From: Lachnospiraceae bacterium UBA4364
Lineage (GTDB): Bacteria > Bacillota > Clostridia > Lachnospirales > Lachnospiraceae
Length of the DNA: 57,715 nucleotides
Assembly (NCBI GenBank): GCA_002393955.1
Contig: DGSK01000055.1
Span: 1 to 57,715 of the forward strand
Direction of reading: 5' to 3'
Position numbers and translations under genes: made by a program. This document shows, in pieces, positions 18,488-27,413 of this stretch (its first letter is position 1; each line of letters begins with the position of its first letter). The notes under the pieces were generated by a model, which saw only the letters and a list, made by a program, of their open reading frames with translations, had not been told where the DNA came from and made no database searches.

Positions 18488-18516
18488 ATTATAAGAGTAT
18501 ACGGACAAAAATACAA
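18488..18516 (-). promoter_or_regulatory. Possible promoter for the DUF212 gene
   Basis: On the minus strand a perfect TATAAT (18493-18488) lies 17 bases from TTGTAT (18516-18511). The -35 box is weak. The 131-base divergent spacer must also hold the fcl promoter, which I could not place with confidence. Confidence 0.4.
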
Positions 18517-18555
18517 CAAACAAATATATTATAATTATACGGAAGGACATTTGAA

Positions 18556-19500
18556 ATGGAAAAAACAGACAAAATCTATGTAGCAGGTCACAGGGGACTG
18601 GTTGGTTCCGCTATAGTACGTTCATTAAAAAGGAACGGCTATGACAATATCATAGGAAGGACACATAAGGAACTTGATCTTAAGGAGCAGGCGGCTGTTC
18701 GTGCATTTTTTGAAGAAGAAAAGCCGGACATAGTAGTGCTGGCTGCAGCGAAGGTTGGAGGCATAAATGCGAACAATACTGCACCGGCAGATTTTGCATA
18801 CGAAAATATGCAGATTCAGTGCAATGTTATCAAGTGTTGTCATGATTACAAGGTGAAGAAGCTCCTTTTCCTTGGAAGCACCTGCATCTATCCTAAGATG
18901 GCACCCCAGCCTATTCCGGAGGATGCGCTTCTCACAGGACCGCTCGAGCCTACGAACGAGGCCTATGCAATTGCCAAGATATCCGGACTTGAGATGTGCA
19001 GATTTTTTAAAAAGCAGTATGGCGATAATTTCATAAGCTGTATGCCTACTAATCTTTACGGACCTTATGACAACTATGAACTGCAGGGGTCACATGTGCT
19101 TCCTGCAATGATAAGGAAGTTCCATGAGGCTAAGAAGAACGGTGACGCAACTGTAGAGCTCTGGGGAACCGGCTCGCCCCTTCGAGAGTTCCTTTATGTT
19201 GATGATATGGCAGATGCCTGTGTATTCCTGCTTGAGAACTATGACGGTGAGCAGCATGTAAATATAGGAACCGGCAAGGAGCTTACTATAAAGGAGCTTG
19301 CGGAACTTGTTAAGAAGACCGTTGGATTTGAGGGGGATATAGTTTGGAACAGTGCCATGCCAGACGGAACACCCAGGAAGCTTACTGATGTAACCAAGCT
19401 TCACAGTCTTGGTTTCCACCACAAAGTGGATCTTGAGGAAGGCGTTAAGCTTGCTTATGACTGGTTCAGGGAAAATGTGGAACAGGCGAGAGGAATGTAA
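18556..19500 (+). CDS. fcl: GDP-L-fucose synthase
   Basis: 314 residues; epimerises and reduces GDP-4-keto-6-deoxymannose to GDP-L-fucose. The Rossmann loop is AGHRGLVG (10-17), and the catalytic triad is Ser108 in GSTCIYP with Tyr137 and Lys141 in YAIAK. The ribosome site is GGAAGGA. The preceding enzyme, GDP-mannose 4,6-dehydratase (gmd), is usually adjacent but is not in the window. It opens the exopolysaccharide cluster, so fucose is a likely constituent of the polymer. Confidence 0.94.
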   Translation: MEKTDKIYVAGHRGLVGSAIVRSLKRNGYDNIIGRTHKELDLKEQAAVRAFFEEEKPDIVVLAAAKVGGINANNTAPADFAYENMQIQCNVIKCCHDYKVKKLLFLGSTCIYPKMAPQPIPEDALLTGPLEPTNEAYAIAKISGLEMCRFFKKQYGDNFISCMPTNLYGPYDNYELQGSHVLPAMIRKFHEAKKNGDATVELWGTGSPLREFLYVDDMADACVFLLENYDGEQHVNIGTGKELTIKELAELVKKTVGFEGDIVWNSAMPDGTPRKLTDVTKLHSLGFHHKVDLEEGVKLAYDWFRENVEQARGM

Positions 19501-19503
19501 TAT

Positions 19504-20517
19504 ATGGTCTATATACTTCCGGTATTTATGATCATTGTTGCTTATTTTTCGGGCAGACTGCCGGAAGTTTTATTCAAGGTAAATAAAAAGAACCATATAC
19601 CGGTGAACAGAGGGGAAACATGCCTTAACGGAATGTTTCTCCTTTTTGTGATATGGGATATTTTGGCCCTTGCCGCATCATATCTGGGACTGGGATTTAC
19701 GCTGATAGTCAGGATATATGCGGCAGTTATGGGAGTGATACTTATTGTATCAAATATAATCCTTTATCGTAAAAGAAAGCCTCAAAAATGGTACACGGAT
19801 ATAATTGTACCGCGTATTTTTCTTCTGGCTGCTGTGGTGTTCCTGCTGCAGATTGCGTTGATTTTTTGCATAGCGCCTGATATTTCCGAAGATAATATCA
19901 AGGTTTCGGTTCTGACGATCATTTCCGATGGGCGGCTCCATATCACAGATCCCGGAACAGGTATCTCCGAAGGCTACAGAGTGAACCTTTTGGGGCGTAT
20001 TCCGGAACTGGATTCGTTTTATGCCATGCTCGCATATCTGACAGATTTCAAAACAGAAGAACTGTTGTATAGGTCTTTTCCTGTATTGGTATTAATGCTT
20101 TCTTATATGGCTTACGGCATGTGGGCGGATCTTCTCTGCGATAAAACCGAGGAAGGGAAAAGGAAAAAGAGTATCCTTTACGTTGTAATTGGAACACTTA
20201 ATATATGCGGCTCCATTTCTACGAGCGGGATATATTATTATCAGATGCACTGCGGATTCAGACCGGAAGTGATCATATTCAGTGTGTTTGTACCGTATAC
20301 AGCATATCTTTGTTACAGGATATTCCGTGACAGGGATCATGTCTGCATCGCGTATCTTGTGCTGACGTATATTGCCTCTCTTGGGATGACAAGTATGATA
20401 AGCGGTTTTATTCCGCTTATTGTTGTTACAATGATCAGTGCGGTTATCATAATATGGAGTGATGTGGCACTTAAGCACGGATGGATAAGAAATGCGAAGA
20501 CGGGAGATGAAAGATGA
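19504..20517 (+). CDS. Uncharacterised polytopic membrane protein, possible GT-C-like first half
   Basis: 337 residues with about nine hydrophobic helices. Between helices 4 and 5 (about residues 130-180) lies a soluble loop with acidic residues (SDGRLHITDPGTG, then RIPELDSFYAML). That resembles the large first loop of GT-C glycosyltransferases, but I do not recognise a named family. It starts 3 bases after fcl and overlaps the next gene by 4 bases, so both are part of the polysaccharide operon. The role is open: sugar transfer from a lipid carrier is the simplest guess. Confidence 0.6.
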   Translation: MVYILPVFMIIVAYFSGRLPEVLFKVNKKNHIPVNRGETCLNGMFLLFVIWDILALAASYLGLGFTLIVRIYAAVMGVILIVSNIILYRKRKPQKWYTDIIVPRIFLLAAVVFLLQIALIFCIAPDISEDNIKVSVLTIISDGRLHITDPGTGISEGYRVNLLGRIPELDSFYAMLAYLTDFKTEELLYRSFPVLVLMLSYMAYGMWADLLCDKTEEGKRKKSILYVVIGTLNICGSISTSGIYYYQMHCGFRPEVIIFSVFVPYTAYLCYRIFRDRDHVCIAYLVLTYIASLGMTSMISGFIPLIVVTMISAVIIIWSDVALKHGWIRNAKTGDER

Positions 20518-21392
20518 CATTTGAGGGAATATTTGACATCTTCCGTACAATGAGGGATACCCTGGAAAGCGCCGGTACAAGTGCGGGCCTCAGTGGGCTT
20601 TTTTTGGCAGGACTTATTGCTTTATGGTATTCCAAGGACAGGGTTTCGAGAAGGATCAGGTTTTTGTTTGTATTTGCTACGGTTATGCTGATAATGGTAA
20701 TAACGCCTCTTTACAGCGTTTTCTGCAGCCGGTATCTTCCGGGGCTGACCGTGCTTGGAGCGCATCTGTGGTTTCTGCCTGTTACGCTGGTTTTTATGGG
20801 GACTGTGTATCTTATATCAGATTCCATAAAGGACAGCAGAAATATCCCAAAACTGGGAGCGGCTTTTCTTGTAATAATGTTCCTGGCAGGTGCTACGGCA
20901 TATACGGAGAGAAGCTTTCTGCCTGCAGGCGCAGAAGGTATCTATACCGAAGGCAAGGCTTATATCGCAATGGAAATGGTGGAACGCTATATCGAGGATA
21001 AAGGGGGAGAGTCAATTCTGCTCCTTTCATCTGATGATGTTATGGAAACCGTGAGACGACACGATACAAGCGTATGTGCTCTTTACGGCCGGGATATAGT
21101 CGAGGGCAATAAAAGCATGGTACGCGGCATTGTATACAGTGAGGAACAAAAGAAAGCGTATATGGCGATGCATGAGGATACATACGATGTTGAGAATATT
21201 ACTGCCATAGCGGATTCGTGCGGTGTTACGCTGATAATACTTGAAAAAGATGCTGAAGAAGGATCCGAGCAGAGTGGGGCAGCTGCTGATGAAGGAGAGG
21301 AAGCAGAACAGCCGGATTTAAGCGGTTATGCGGTGTACTCAGAGAATGAGTCTTATATCTGTTATGCGAGAGAGGAAATATGCAATGGATGA
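20514..21392 (+). CDS. Uncharacterised membrane protein with extracytoplasmic domain
   Basis: 292 residues. About four helices lie before residue 135, then a soluble domain (ESILLLSSDDVMETVRRH, later CGVTLIILEKD) with an acidic low-complexity loop near 252-268. A soluble part after membrane helices is typical of the C-terminal half of GT-C-like proteins. With the overlapping gene before it, it could make a two-subunit version of a single long protein. No catalytic residues can be named. Confidence 0.58.
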   Translation: MTFEGIFDIFRTMRDTLESAGTSAGLSGLFLAGLIALWYSKDRVSRRIRFLFVFATVMLIMVITPLYSVFCSRYLPGLTVLGAHLWFLPVTLVFMGTVYLISDSIKDSRNIPKLGAAFLVIMFLAGATAYTERSFLPAGAEGIYTEGKAYIAMEMVERYIEDKGGESILLLSSDDVMETVRRHDTSVCALYGRDIVEGNKSMVRGIVYSEEQKKAYMAMHEDTYDVENITAIADSCGVTLIILEKDAEEGSEQSGAAADEGEEAEQPDLSGYAVYSENESYICYAREEICNG

Positions 21393-22140
21393 CAGTCTGA
21401 TAAGCATAGTTATGCCGGTACATAATGCGGAAAAATACGTTCGGCAGAGCGTGGCATCAGTTAAGCGGCAGTCATATCAAAATTGGGAACTGATACTGGT
21501 TGAAGATGCTTCAACGGACAGAACTCCGGAGATACTTGAGAGGCTTGCCGGGAGAGATAGTCGTATAAGACTGATCAAAAATGAAGGTGATCACGGCGCA
21601 TCATATGCGCGTAATGCAGGTATCGCTGCTGCAAGGGGGCGTTATCTTGCGTATCTTGATGCCGACGATATCTGGAGCAGGCATAAGCTTGAGGAACAGC
21701 TGGCATTCATGAAAGAAAAAAAAGCCGCCTTCAGCTTTACCGCATATGAATTCGGAGATGCTGATGCGAAGGGAACCGGCAAGGTGGTACGTGTGCCGGA
21801 AAAACTGGATTACAAAAGGGCGCTGTCCCGGACTGTTATATTTACTTCCACTGTTATGTTTGATCTTGCCCATGTCGGCAAGGAGCTTATATATATGCCG
21901 CATATAAAGAGCGAGGATACGGCTTCGTGGTGGAAAGTGCTTAAGAGCGGAGTTACCGCATATGGCATAAACAAGGTTTATGTAGTATACCGTATAACGG
22001 GCAGCAGTCTTTCTTCTGACAAGATAGAAGCCCTGAGACGCATATGGAATCTGTACAGAAAAAGCGAGCATCTCTCCCTGGCATACAGCTGTGTGCTGTT
22101 TACGGGCTGGGCATTCCGCGCAGTTGTAAGACGTTTGTAG
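21385..22140 (+). CDS. Glycosyltransferase family 2
   Basis: 251 residues with a GT-A fold start: ISIVMPVHNAEKYVRQSV, the nucleotide-binding EDASTDRTPE, and DxD-like YLDADDIW near residue 90. It probably adds a sugar from a nucleotide donor to the growing lipid-linked repeat unit on the cytoplasmic face. The ATG at 21385 is chosen because GAGAGGAAA lies before it; it overlaps the previous gene by 8 bases. The acceptor and the sugar cannot be told. Confidence 0.88.
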   Translation: MDDSLISIVMPVHNAEKYVRQSVASVKRQSYQNWELILVEDASTDRTPEILERLAGRDSRIRLIKNEGDHGASYARNAGIAAARGRYLAYLDADDIWSRHKLEEQLAFMKEKKAAFSFTAYEFGDADAKGTGKVVRVPEKLDYKRALSRTVIFTSTVMFDLAHVGKELIYMPHIKSEDTASWWKVLKSGVTAYGINKVYVVYRITGSSLSSDKIEALRRIWNLYRKSEHLSLAYSCVLFTGWAFRAVVRRL

Positions 22141-22152
22141 ATTTGTTATAAT
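22124..22152 (+). promoter_or_regulatory. Internal promoter before the phosphoglycosyl transferase
   Basis: A perfect TATAAT (22147-22152) is preceded by TGT (extended -10) and by TTGTAA 17 bases upstream (22124-22129). It overlaps the end of the GT2 gene, giving the second part of the cluster its own start. Confidence 0.62.
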
Positions 22153-22197
22153 ACGAGTTAACATAACATAGGAAGGTTGTCCGTAAAAACAACTTTT

Positions 22198-23601
22198 ATG
22201 AAAAAGCTAGAGACATCCAGAAGGATCATAAGACTGTTTTTGTCGCTGGTGGGGCTTGCTGTGCAGACGGCCGGCTTTGTTTTTGTGTGGTTTAATTACT
22301 ATAAGCCTATGATGGAAGCGCGCCAGATAAGGTTCTGGATAAAGGGAGACCTGCTGCTCATTGCCATATATGCTATTATCCTGCTACTGATATCCGAGAT
22401 GTATGGCGGTATGAGGATAGGCTATCTTAGGACATGGGATGTGTTCTTTTCACAGGTATTTTCTACTTTGGGCACGGATGTGATCATGTATGCCGTGCTT
22501 TCCCTTATGTACACAAAGCTTATCACTGATGTGGTGCCGATGCTTGTTCTCATAGGGGCTCAGGTTTTGTGGATCGCCGTATGGACAGCGATATCCAATC
22601 TGATCTGTTCAGGTCTTTTCCCGCCCAGGAATCTTCTGCTTGTATCGGGTGAAAGACCGACTGATGACATAGAGCGGAAGTTTGGAAGCCGTCCCGATAA
22701 ATACAGGATATGCAAAAAAATGAAAATATCCGAAGGTCTGGAAGCAATCACTGAAGAGATAGAGAAGCGTTATGACGGAATGATCATATGGGATATACCA
22801 ACCGGAAAGCGTAATCAGCTGCTTAAGTATTGTTATGGCAGATCCATACGTGTATATGTGATGCCGAAAATCTCGGATGTGCTGGTAAAGGGGACGGACG
22901 AACTTCATATCTTTGACACTCCCATATATTTCATAAGGGAATATGCACTTACCGTTGAGCAGCGTCTGGCAAAGAGGTGTATTGACGTAGTATGCTCATT
23001 CATACTGATAATCCTTACAGCTCCTTTCATGCTGCTTACTGCTATTATTATAAAGTGTTACGATGGAGGTCCGATACTTTATCATCAGACCAGGTGTACT
23101 ATTGGTGCCAGAAGGTTTGAAATCTATAAATTCCGCAGTATGCGGGTGGATGCCGAGAAAGACGGCGTGGCACGTTTAGCTTCAAAAGGGGATGACCGTA
23201 TCACTCCCGTGGGAAAGGTGATCCGTACTATACGCTTCGACGAACTGCCTCAGCTTTTCAATATACTTAAGGGGGATATGTCTTTCATAGGACCGCGCCC
23301 CGAACGTCCTGAGATAATAGAGCAGTACACAAAGGAAATGCCGGAGTTTGTTTTCCGGATGAAGGTAAAGGCAGGTCTTGCGGGCTACGCCCAGGTATAT
23401 GGCAAATATAACACTACACCCTATGACAAGCTGAAGCTTGATCTTGCCTATATAGAGAATTATTCCGTATGGCTTGATCTTAAACTGATGCTTTTGACAC
23501 TGAAAGTCCTTCTGTCTCCTGACAGTACGGAAGGGGTGGAGAGCGGCCAGATAACGGCTGACCATAACAGCGGAAAAGACAAAATGAAAGAAGAAAAATG
23601 A
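22198..23601 (+). CDS. Undecaprenyl-phosphate sugar phosphotransferase (polyprenyl PGT)
   Basis: About 467 residues. It starts the repeat unit by moving a sugar-1-phosphate onto undecaprenyl phosphate. Four N-terminal helices and a CoA-binding-like central region precede the bacterial sugar transferase domain (from about residue 255), with KFRSMR, the Asp-Glu dyad in FDELPQLFNILKGDMSFIGP, and GPRPERPE. This is the WbaP/EpsL-type long monotopic PGT. The start is uncertain: GGAAGG lies directly against a TTG at 22177 and 21 bases from this ATG. Confidence 0.9.
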   Translation: MKKLETSRRIIRLFLSLVGLAVQTAGFVFVWFNYYKPMMEARQIRFWIKGDLLLIAIYAIILLLISEMYGGMRIGYLRTWDVFFSQVFSTLGTDVIMYAVLSLMYTKLITDVVPMLVLIGAQVLWIAVWTAISNLICSGLFPPRNLLLVSGERPTDDIERKFGSRPDKYRICKKMKISEGLEAITEEIEKRYDGMIIWDIPTGKRNQLLKYCYGRSIRVYVMPKISDVLVKGTDELHIFDTPIYFIREYALTVEQRLAKRCIDVVCSFILIILTAPFMLLTAIIIKCYDGGPILYHQTRCTIGARRFEIYKFRSMRVDAEKDGVARLASKGDDRITPVGKVIRTIRFDELPQLFNILKGDMSFIGPRPERPEIIEQYTKEMPEFVFRMKVKAGLAGYAQVYGKYNTTPYDKLKLDLAYIENYSVWLDLKLMLLTLKVLLSPDSTEGVESGQITADHNSGKDKMKEEK

Positions 23602-24605
23602 AAAGATCGTTTTCCGGATATTTTGATATGAAAAGATTTCTGCTTCTTTGCTGGAAGAATCTCTTTGTTACACTGGTGATTTTTGCTGTGGCAGGGGCAG
23701 TGCTGTTTTTGATCGCAGATATGATCAGGATAAATGTATTTCACGGTGAGAAGATTTACCGGAGTGAGGCGATGTATTACATCACCTTTGATGCTGATAG
23801 TGACGGGACTATAGTTCATTACTATAATGACTACACATGGAATGATGTACTTGATACCGACCGTATTGCCGGTGTGGCTGCGCAGAAGCTGGGCTTATCA
23901 AAAGAAGAGGTTGCCGCAGCAACAAGCATTCCCACAATGTCGGATATAAAGATGATAAAGGTATATGTGGACATGAGGGATGCAGATAAGGCAGATAGAT
24001 GTCAGGATGCCATAGGTGAAGCGCTTGCTGATTTCGGCGGCAGTACGGAGGGTTTTACTTCAATAGAAGCGTGGAACCGTGAAGCGGTAACAGCGCTTAA
24101 GGTTAGGGGCTATTATGGGCGTTTTGCGGCAGCAGGAGCTGTTGTGGGTATTATATTCGGTGTGCTGCTCATGATGCTCAGGTATTCCCTGGACGATTCC
24201 GTTAGGATACCCTCGGATATCCGGGCATACATGGATGTGCCTGTGGCAGGTGTCCTGTTTGAAGGAGAAGCAAAGGGTAAGGAGTGTGTGAAGGCGGAGA
24301 AAGAGCTGGCTGATAATCTTAAAGTACTCGGTGAGCAGTCAGACGGGATAAGGCTTTTTTTTGCCGGCACATATGCAGATGATAAAACGCTGCAGGAAAG
24401 TATAAAAAACAGGCTGAATATTCCGGAATGTAAGATCATGGCTGAAGGGGGAACAGCCCTGCTGATAGTTCCCTGGGGATGCAGCAGAATGGATCTTGAA
24501 AATGCCGCAAATGGCATAAAGATAAAAACTGCAGAGTGCAGGGCGACTGTTATAGTGGATGTAGAGCAGAACTTTTATACACTTTATTCGAAAGCATATT
24601 TGTGA
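23598..24605 (+). CDS. Wzz/YveK-like chain-length protein with a degenerate nucleotide-binding-like tail
   Basis: 335 residues. Two membrane helices (about 17-40 and 173-193) flank an extracytoplasmic Wzz-like domain containing EAMYYITFDADSD. After the second helix come SLDDSVRIPSDIRAYMDVPVAGVL, as in polysaccharide co-polymerases, and then about 110 residues arranged like a BY-kinase. Where a Walker A loop would be expected there is AGTYADDKTL, with no GKS/T. It should therefore not be an active tyrosine kinase. It overlaps the PGT gene by 4 bases and no separate kinase or phosphatase gene is seen. Confidence 0.72.
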   Translation: MKRSFSGYFDMKRFLLLCWKNLFVTLVIFAVAGAVLFLIADMIRINVFHGEKIYRSEAMYYITFDADSDGTIVHYYNDYTWNDVLDTDRIAGVAAQKLGLSKEEVAAATSIPTMSDIKMIKVYVDMRDADKADRCQDAIGEALADFGGSTEGFTSIEAWNREAVTALKVRGYYGRFAAAGAVVGIIFGVLLMMLRYSLDDSVRIPSDIRAYMDVPVAGVLFEGEAKGKECVKAEKELADNLKVLGEQSDGIRLFFAGTYADDKTLQESIKNRLNIPECKIMAEGGTALLIVPWGCSRMDLENAANGIKIKTAECRATVIVDVEQNFYTLYSKAYL

Positions 24606-24606
24606 T

Positions 24607-25416
24607 ATGAAAAAGCTTGAGGTACTGGTATCTGCACTGAATAACGATCCGGAGCAGCTTATCGGCAGGATGAATCTATCGTCTGATGCAGTGATCATAA
24701 ATCAGACTGACCATAAGGATAAGCGTACGGTCAGCCTTGATAGAGATCATATGGTCAGGATTTTTGAATGTACTGACAGAGGTGTGGGTGCATCAAGAAA
24801 TAAGGCATTGTCGAAAGCTGAAGACGAGATAATTCTTTTTTCTGATGAAGATATAGTGTATGACAAGGGATATGAAAAAAAGATCCTGAAGGCTTTTGCT
24901 GAAAACGCTGACGCTGATATTATCCTTTTTAATATCGAAGTGGATGAGCGGAGACGGACATACTGGATAGATAAGAAGACAAAGGTGGGAAGATTAAACA
25001 GCGGAAGATATCCTGCCTATAGTGCTGCGGCAAGGCTTTCAAGCATAAAAAAATCGGGAGTCGGATTTTCGCTTCTGTTCGGCGGCGGAGCCCCTTACAG
25101 CAATGGAGAGGATTCACTTTTCTTTATGGATTGTATAAGAAGCGGACTGAAGATAGTAGCTGTGCCGGTAAAGCTGGGACGGGAAGATTTCAGGGAGTCT
25201 ACCTGGTTTAAGGGATACAATGAAAAATTCTTTTTTGACAGGGGGGTTCTCTATCATTTCCTGTACAGACGGGCGGCTGTTATCTGGGGATTCAGGTTCG
25301 TGGCTGCCAAAAGAAAGATTATGTGCAGGGAAGTAAATGCGTTTAAGGCATTTTCGCTATTGTGCGCCGGTATACGTAAGGGTAAAAAGCTGGATAAAAG
25401 CAGCGGGAGAAGATAA
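24607..25416 (+). CDS. Glycosyltransferase, GT2-like
   Basis: 269 residues. The start MKKLEVLVSALNNDPEQLI with RGVGASRNKAL and FSDEDIVYDKGY matches small GT-A transferases in which SDED takes the place of DxD. It may carry a GT family 2 activity on the repeat unit. It begins 1 base after the stop of the Wzz-like gene and ends 3 bases before the EpsG-like gene. The specific sugar is unknown. Confidence 0.75.
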   Translation: MKKLEVLVSALNNDPEQLIGRMNLSSDAVIINQTDHKDKRTVSLDRDHMVRIFECTDRGVGASRNKALSKAEDEIILFSDEDIVYDKGYEKKILKAFAENADADIILFNIEVDERRRTYWIDKKTKVGRLNSGRYPAYSAAARLSSIKKSGVGFSLLFGGGAPYSNGEDSLFFMDCIRSGLKIVAVPVKLGREDFRESTWFKGYNEKFFFDRGVLYHFLYRRAAVIWGFRFVAAKRKIMCREVNAFKAFSLLCAGIRKGKKLDKSSGRR

Positions 25417-25419
25417 GAT

Positions 25420-26592
25420 ATGGCCGGCTATGTTTTGTACTTGATCATAGCGCTTGCTTCGTGCTTTGTTGCGTCCAGGGTGAGTGACAGGGAAGGTTAT
25501 GTAATGGCTGACAGGATAAGGCTGTCTATTATCTTCTGGATACTTTTTATACCCTCAGCACTCAGGATATATACAGGAAATGATTACAGAACATACATAT
25601 ATCATTTCCATGATTCCTACAGGGATATATTTGTTGTGACCGAGGCAGGCTTTAATGCGGTGGCAAAGTATGTGTACAGTTTTTTGGACGAGGAGTACTT
25701 TCTGGTACTTTTTGCGCTGTTTGCGTTTGTGACCATACTTTTCTTTTTAAAGGCCATGTACGAGCAGAGCTGCGATTTCGGAATGTCGTTTATGCTTTTC
25801 ATGGCATACGGACTGTATTTCCAGACATATAATACCGTCAGATATTATATGGCTTTGGCAATCGTGTTCTATGCACTGCGGTTTGTAAGGGACAGGCAGT
25901 ATGTGAAGTTTTTGATTGCTGTACTTGTTGCGGCACTTTTCCATAAGACTGCCATTGCTGTACTGCTCATCTATCCTGTATGCAGGATGAGGTGGACGAT
26001 ATATCATTATGTGATTATTGTTACGGCAGGAATAAGCGGGCTTATTTTTAAGTCACAGTATATGGACCTTTTTGTAAGGCTTTATCCGTCCTATAAGAAT
26101 GAACCTGAGTACCTGGCAAGCGGAGGCATGAGCATCATTAATATCCTGAGGGTGGCTGCGGTGCTTGCTTTTGCGATAGCAGTCCTGATCTTTAGAGGGA
26201 AGGAACAGCAAAAGAACGAGACGATAGGCTTTTATTTTCGGATGAATGTTGCGGCATTGGTACTTTATTTATGTTTCAGCTTTGTACCGTTCCTGTCCAG
26301 GCTCGGCTACTACCTGATAATTTCCCAGGTGTTGCTGATACCTGAACTGATAAAGATGTCAGAAGGGATAAAGATTAAAAACATAAAGCTTAATATTAAA
26401 AAAGTGCTTGTTGCCGGAGTGACGTTTTGTGCGGCTGTATACTTTGCAATGTTTATGTATAAGGCAACAGCGGAAAATGTGAAAATACTTCCGTATTCAA
26501 CCTGGTTAACCTATGATAATGAGGATATGAAAGGTTATCCGGAAATGGAACAGTATATTCTGATACGTGAAGATGAGAGTCAGGGGTTATGA
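25420..26592 (+). CDS. EpsG-type polysaccharide polymerase
   Basis: 390 residues with about ten membrane helices. The N-terminal LRIYTGNDYRTYIYHFHDSY is typical of the EpsG family, as are the NTVRYYMALAI helix and the HKTAIAVLLIYP segment. EpsG-like proteins are the Wzy equivalents that join repeat units outside the membrane. It is the only polymerase candidate in the cluster apart from the unidentified pair at 19504-21392. It overlaps the next gene by 4 bases. Confidence 0.84.
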   Translation: MAGYVLYLIIALASCFVASRVSDREGYVMADRIRLSIIFWILFIPSALRIYTGNDYRTYIYHFHDSYRDIFVVTEAGFNAVAKYVYSFLDEEYFLVLFALFAFVTILFFLKAMYEQSCDFGMSFMLFMAYGLYFQTYNTVRYYMALAIVFYALRFVRDRQYVKFLIAVLVAALFHKTAIAVLLIYPVCRMRWTIYHYVIIVTAGISGLIFKSQYMDLFVRLYPSYKNEPEYLASGGMSIINILRVAAVLAFAIAVLIFRGKEQQKNETIGFYFRMNVAALVLYLCFSFVPFLSRLGYYLIISQVLLIPELIKMSEGIKIKNIKLNIKKVLVAGVTFCAAVYFAMFMYKATAENVKILPYSTWLTYDNEDMKGYPEMEQYILIREDESQGL

Positions 26593-27413
26593 AGTTTTCT
26601 GTTATAATCGTCTGTCTTAACGCAGGCGGGGAACTAAAAAAAACAGTAGACAGTGTGCTGTCGCAGACTTACGGAGACTACGAGATAATAGTTAAGGACG
26701 GCGGATCTGAGGATGGCTCGACTGAGTTTTTAAAAGATGCGCCTAAGGTCAGGCTGATAGTAAAAAAAGACCGCTCAATATATGATGCCATGAATCAGGC
26801 ATGCAGATATGCTGTGGGTGACTATTATTATTTCCTTAACTGTGGGGATTATCTGGCCGATGAAAATGTGCTGGAGAGAGTTGCAAGATTTATGAAAGGT
26901 ACCAACGCCGATATATTTTACGGTGACCTTTACCGCAGGAAACTTGCCAGTACCGATGTGGCACCTGACTATATAAGCAGTTTTGTGTGTTACAGGAATG
27001 TTCCTAACCATCAGGTTTGCTTTTATTCAAAAAGGCTCTTTGAAAAGAAGGGGTATGATATAAGATTTATCGTCAGGGCAGACTATGAGCATTTCCTTAG
27101 GTGTATGTATAAGTATAAGGCGGTCGCAGTCCATATGCCCTTTACCGTTGCGGATTACATGGGGGACGGGTTTTCGGAAAGCGATGAGAACAGCAGAATT
27201 TCCGATCGGGAGCATAAGATAATAACAAGAAAATATCTTGGAAAAAAATGCCTGTTGTACGAGTTTATAATGATGATCACACTGCAGCCGTTGAGGAAGA
27301 AACTGGCGAATAGCAGGAAATTTTCTGCACTCTATCACAGATTAAAGGGCGGGTTGTATGGTCAGGGTCAACTGAGTAATGATGCCGCAAAGCGGAAGAA
27401 AGGGGAAAGATGA
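26589..27413 (+). CDS. Glycosyltransferase family 2, WcaA/WcaE-like
   Basis: 274 residues with the short GT2 form. It begins KFSVIIVCLNAGGELKKTVD, followed by IIVKDGGSEDGSTEFL, the DRSIYDAMNQA helix and FLNCGDYL in the DxD position. HQVCFYSKRLF is characteristic of the colanic-acid WcaE-type subgroup. It adds one sugar to the lipid-linked unit. ATGA overlaps on both sides imply strict co-translation with the polymerase and the following GT4. Confidence 0.87.
   Translation: MKFSVIIVCLNAGGELKKTVDSVLSQTYGDYEIIVKDGGSEDGSTEFLKDAPKVRLIVKKDRSIYDAMNQACRYAVGDYYYFLNCGDYLADENVLERVARFMKGTNADIFYGDLYRRKLASTDVAPDYISSFVCYRNVPNHQVCFYSKRLFEKKGYDIRFIVRADYEHFLRCMYKYKAVAVHMPFTVADYMGDGFSESDENSRISDREHKIITRKYLGKKCLLYEFIMMITLQPLRKKLANSRKFSALYHRLKGGLYGQGQLSNDAAKRKKGER

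Noticed and set aside
18530..18535. Perfect TATAAT just before fcl
   Set aside because: The transcript would start at about 18542, inside the ribosome site GGAAGGA (18541-18547), so it is unlikely to serve this gene.
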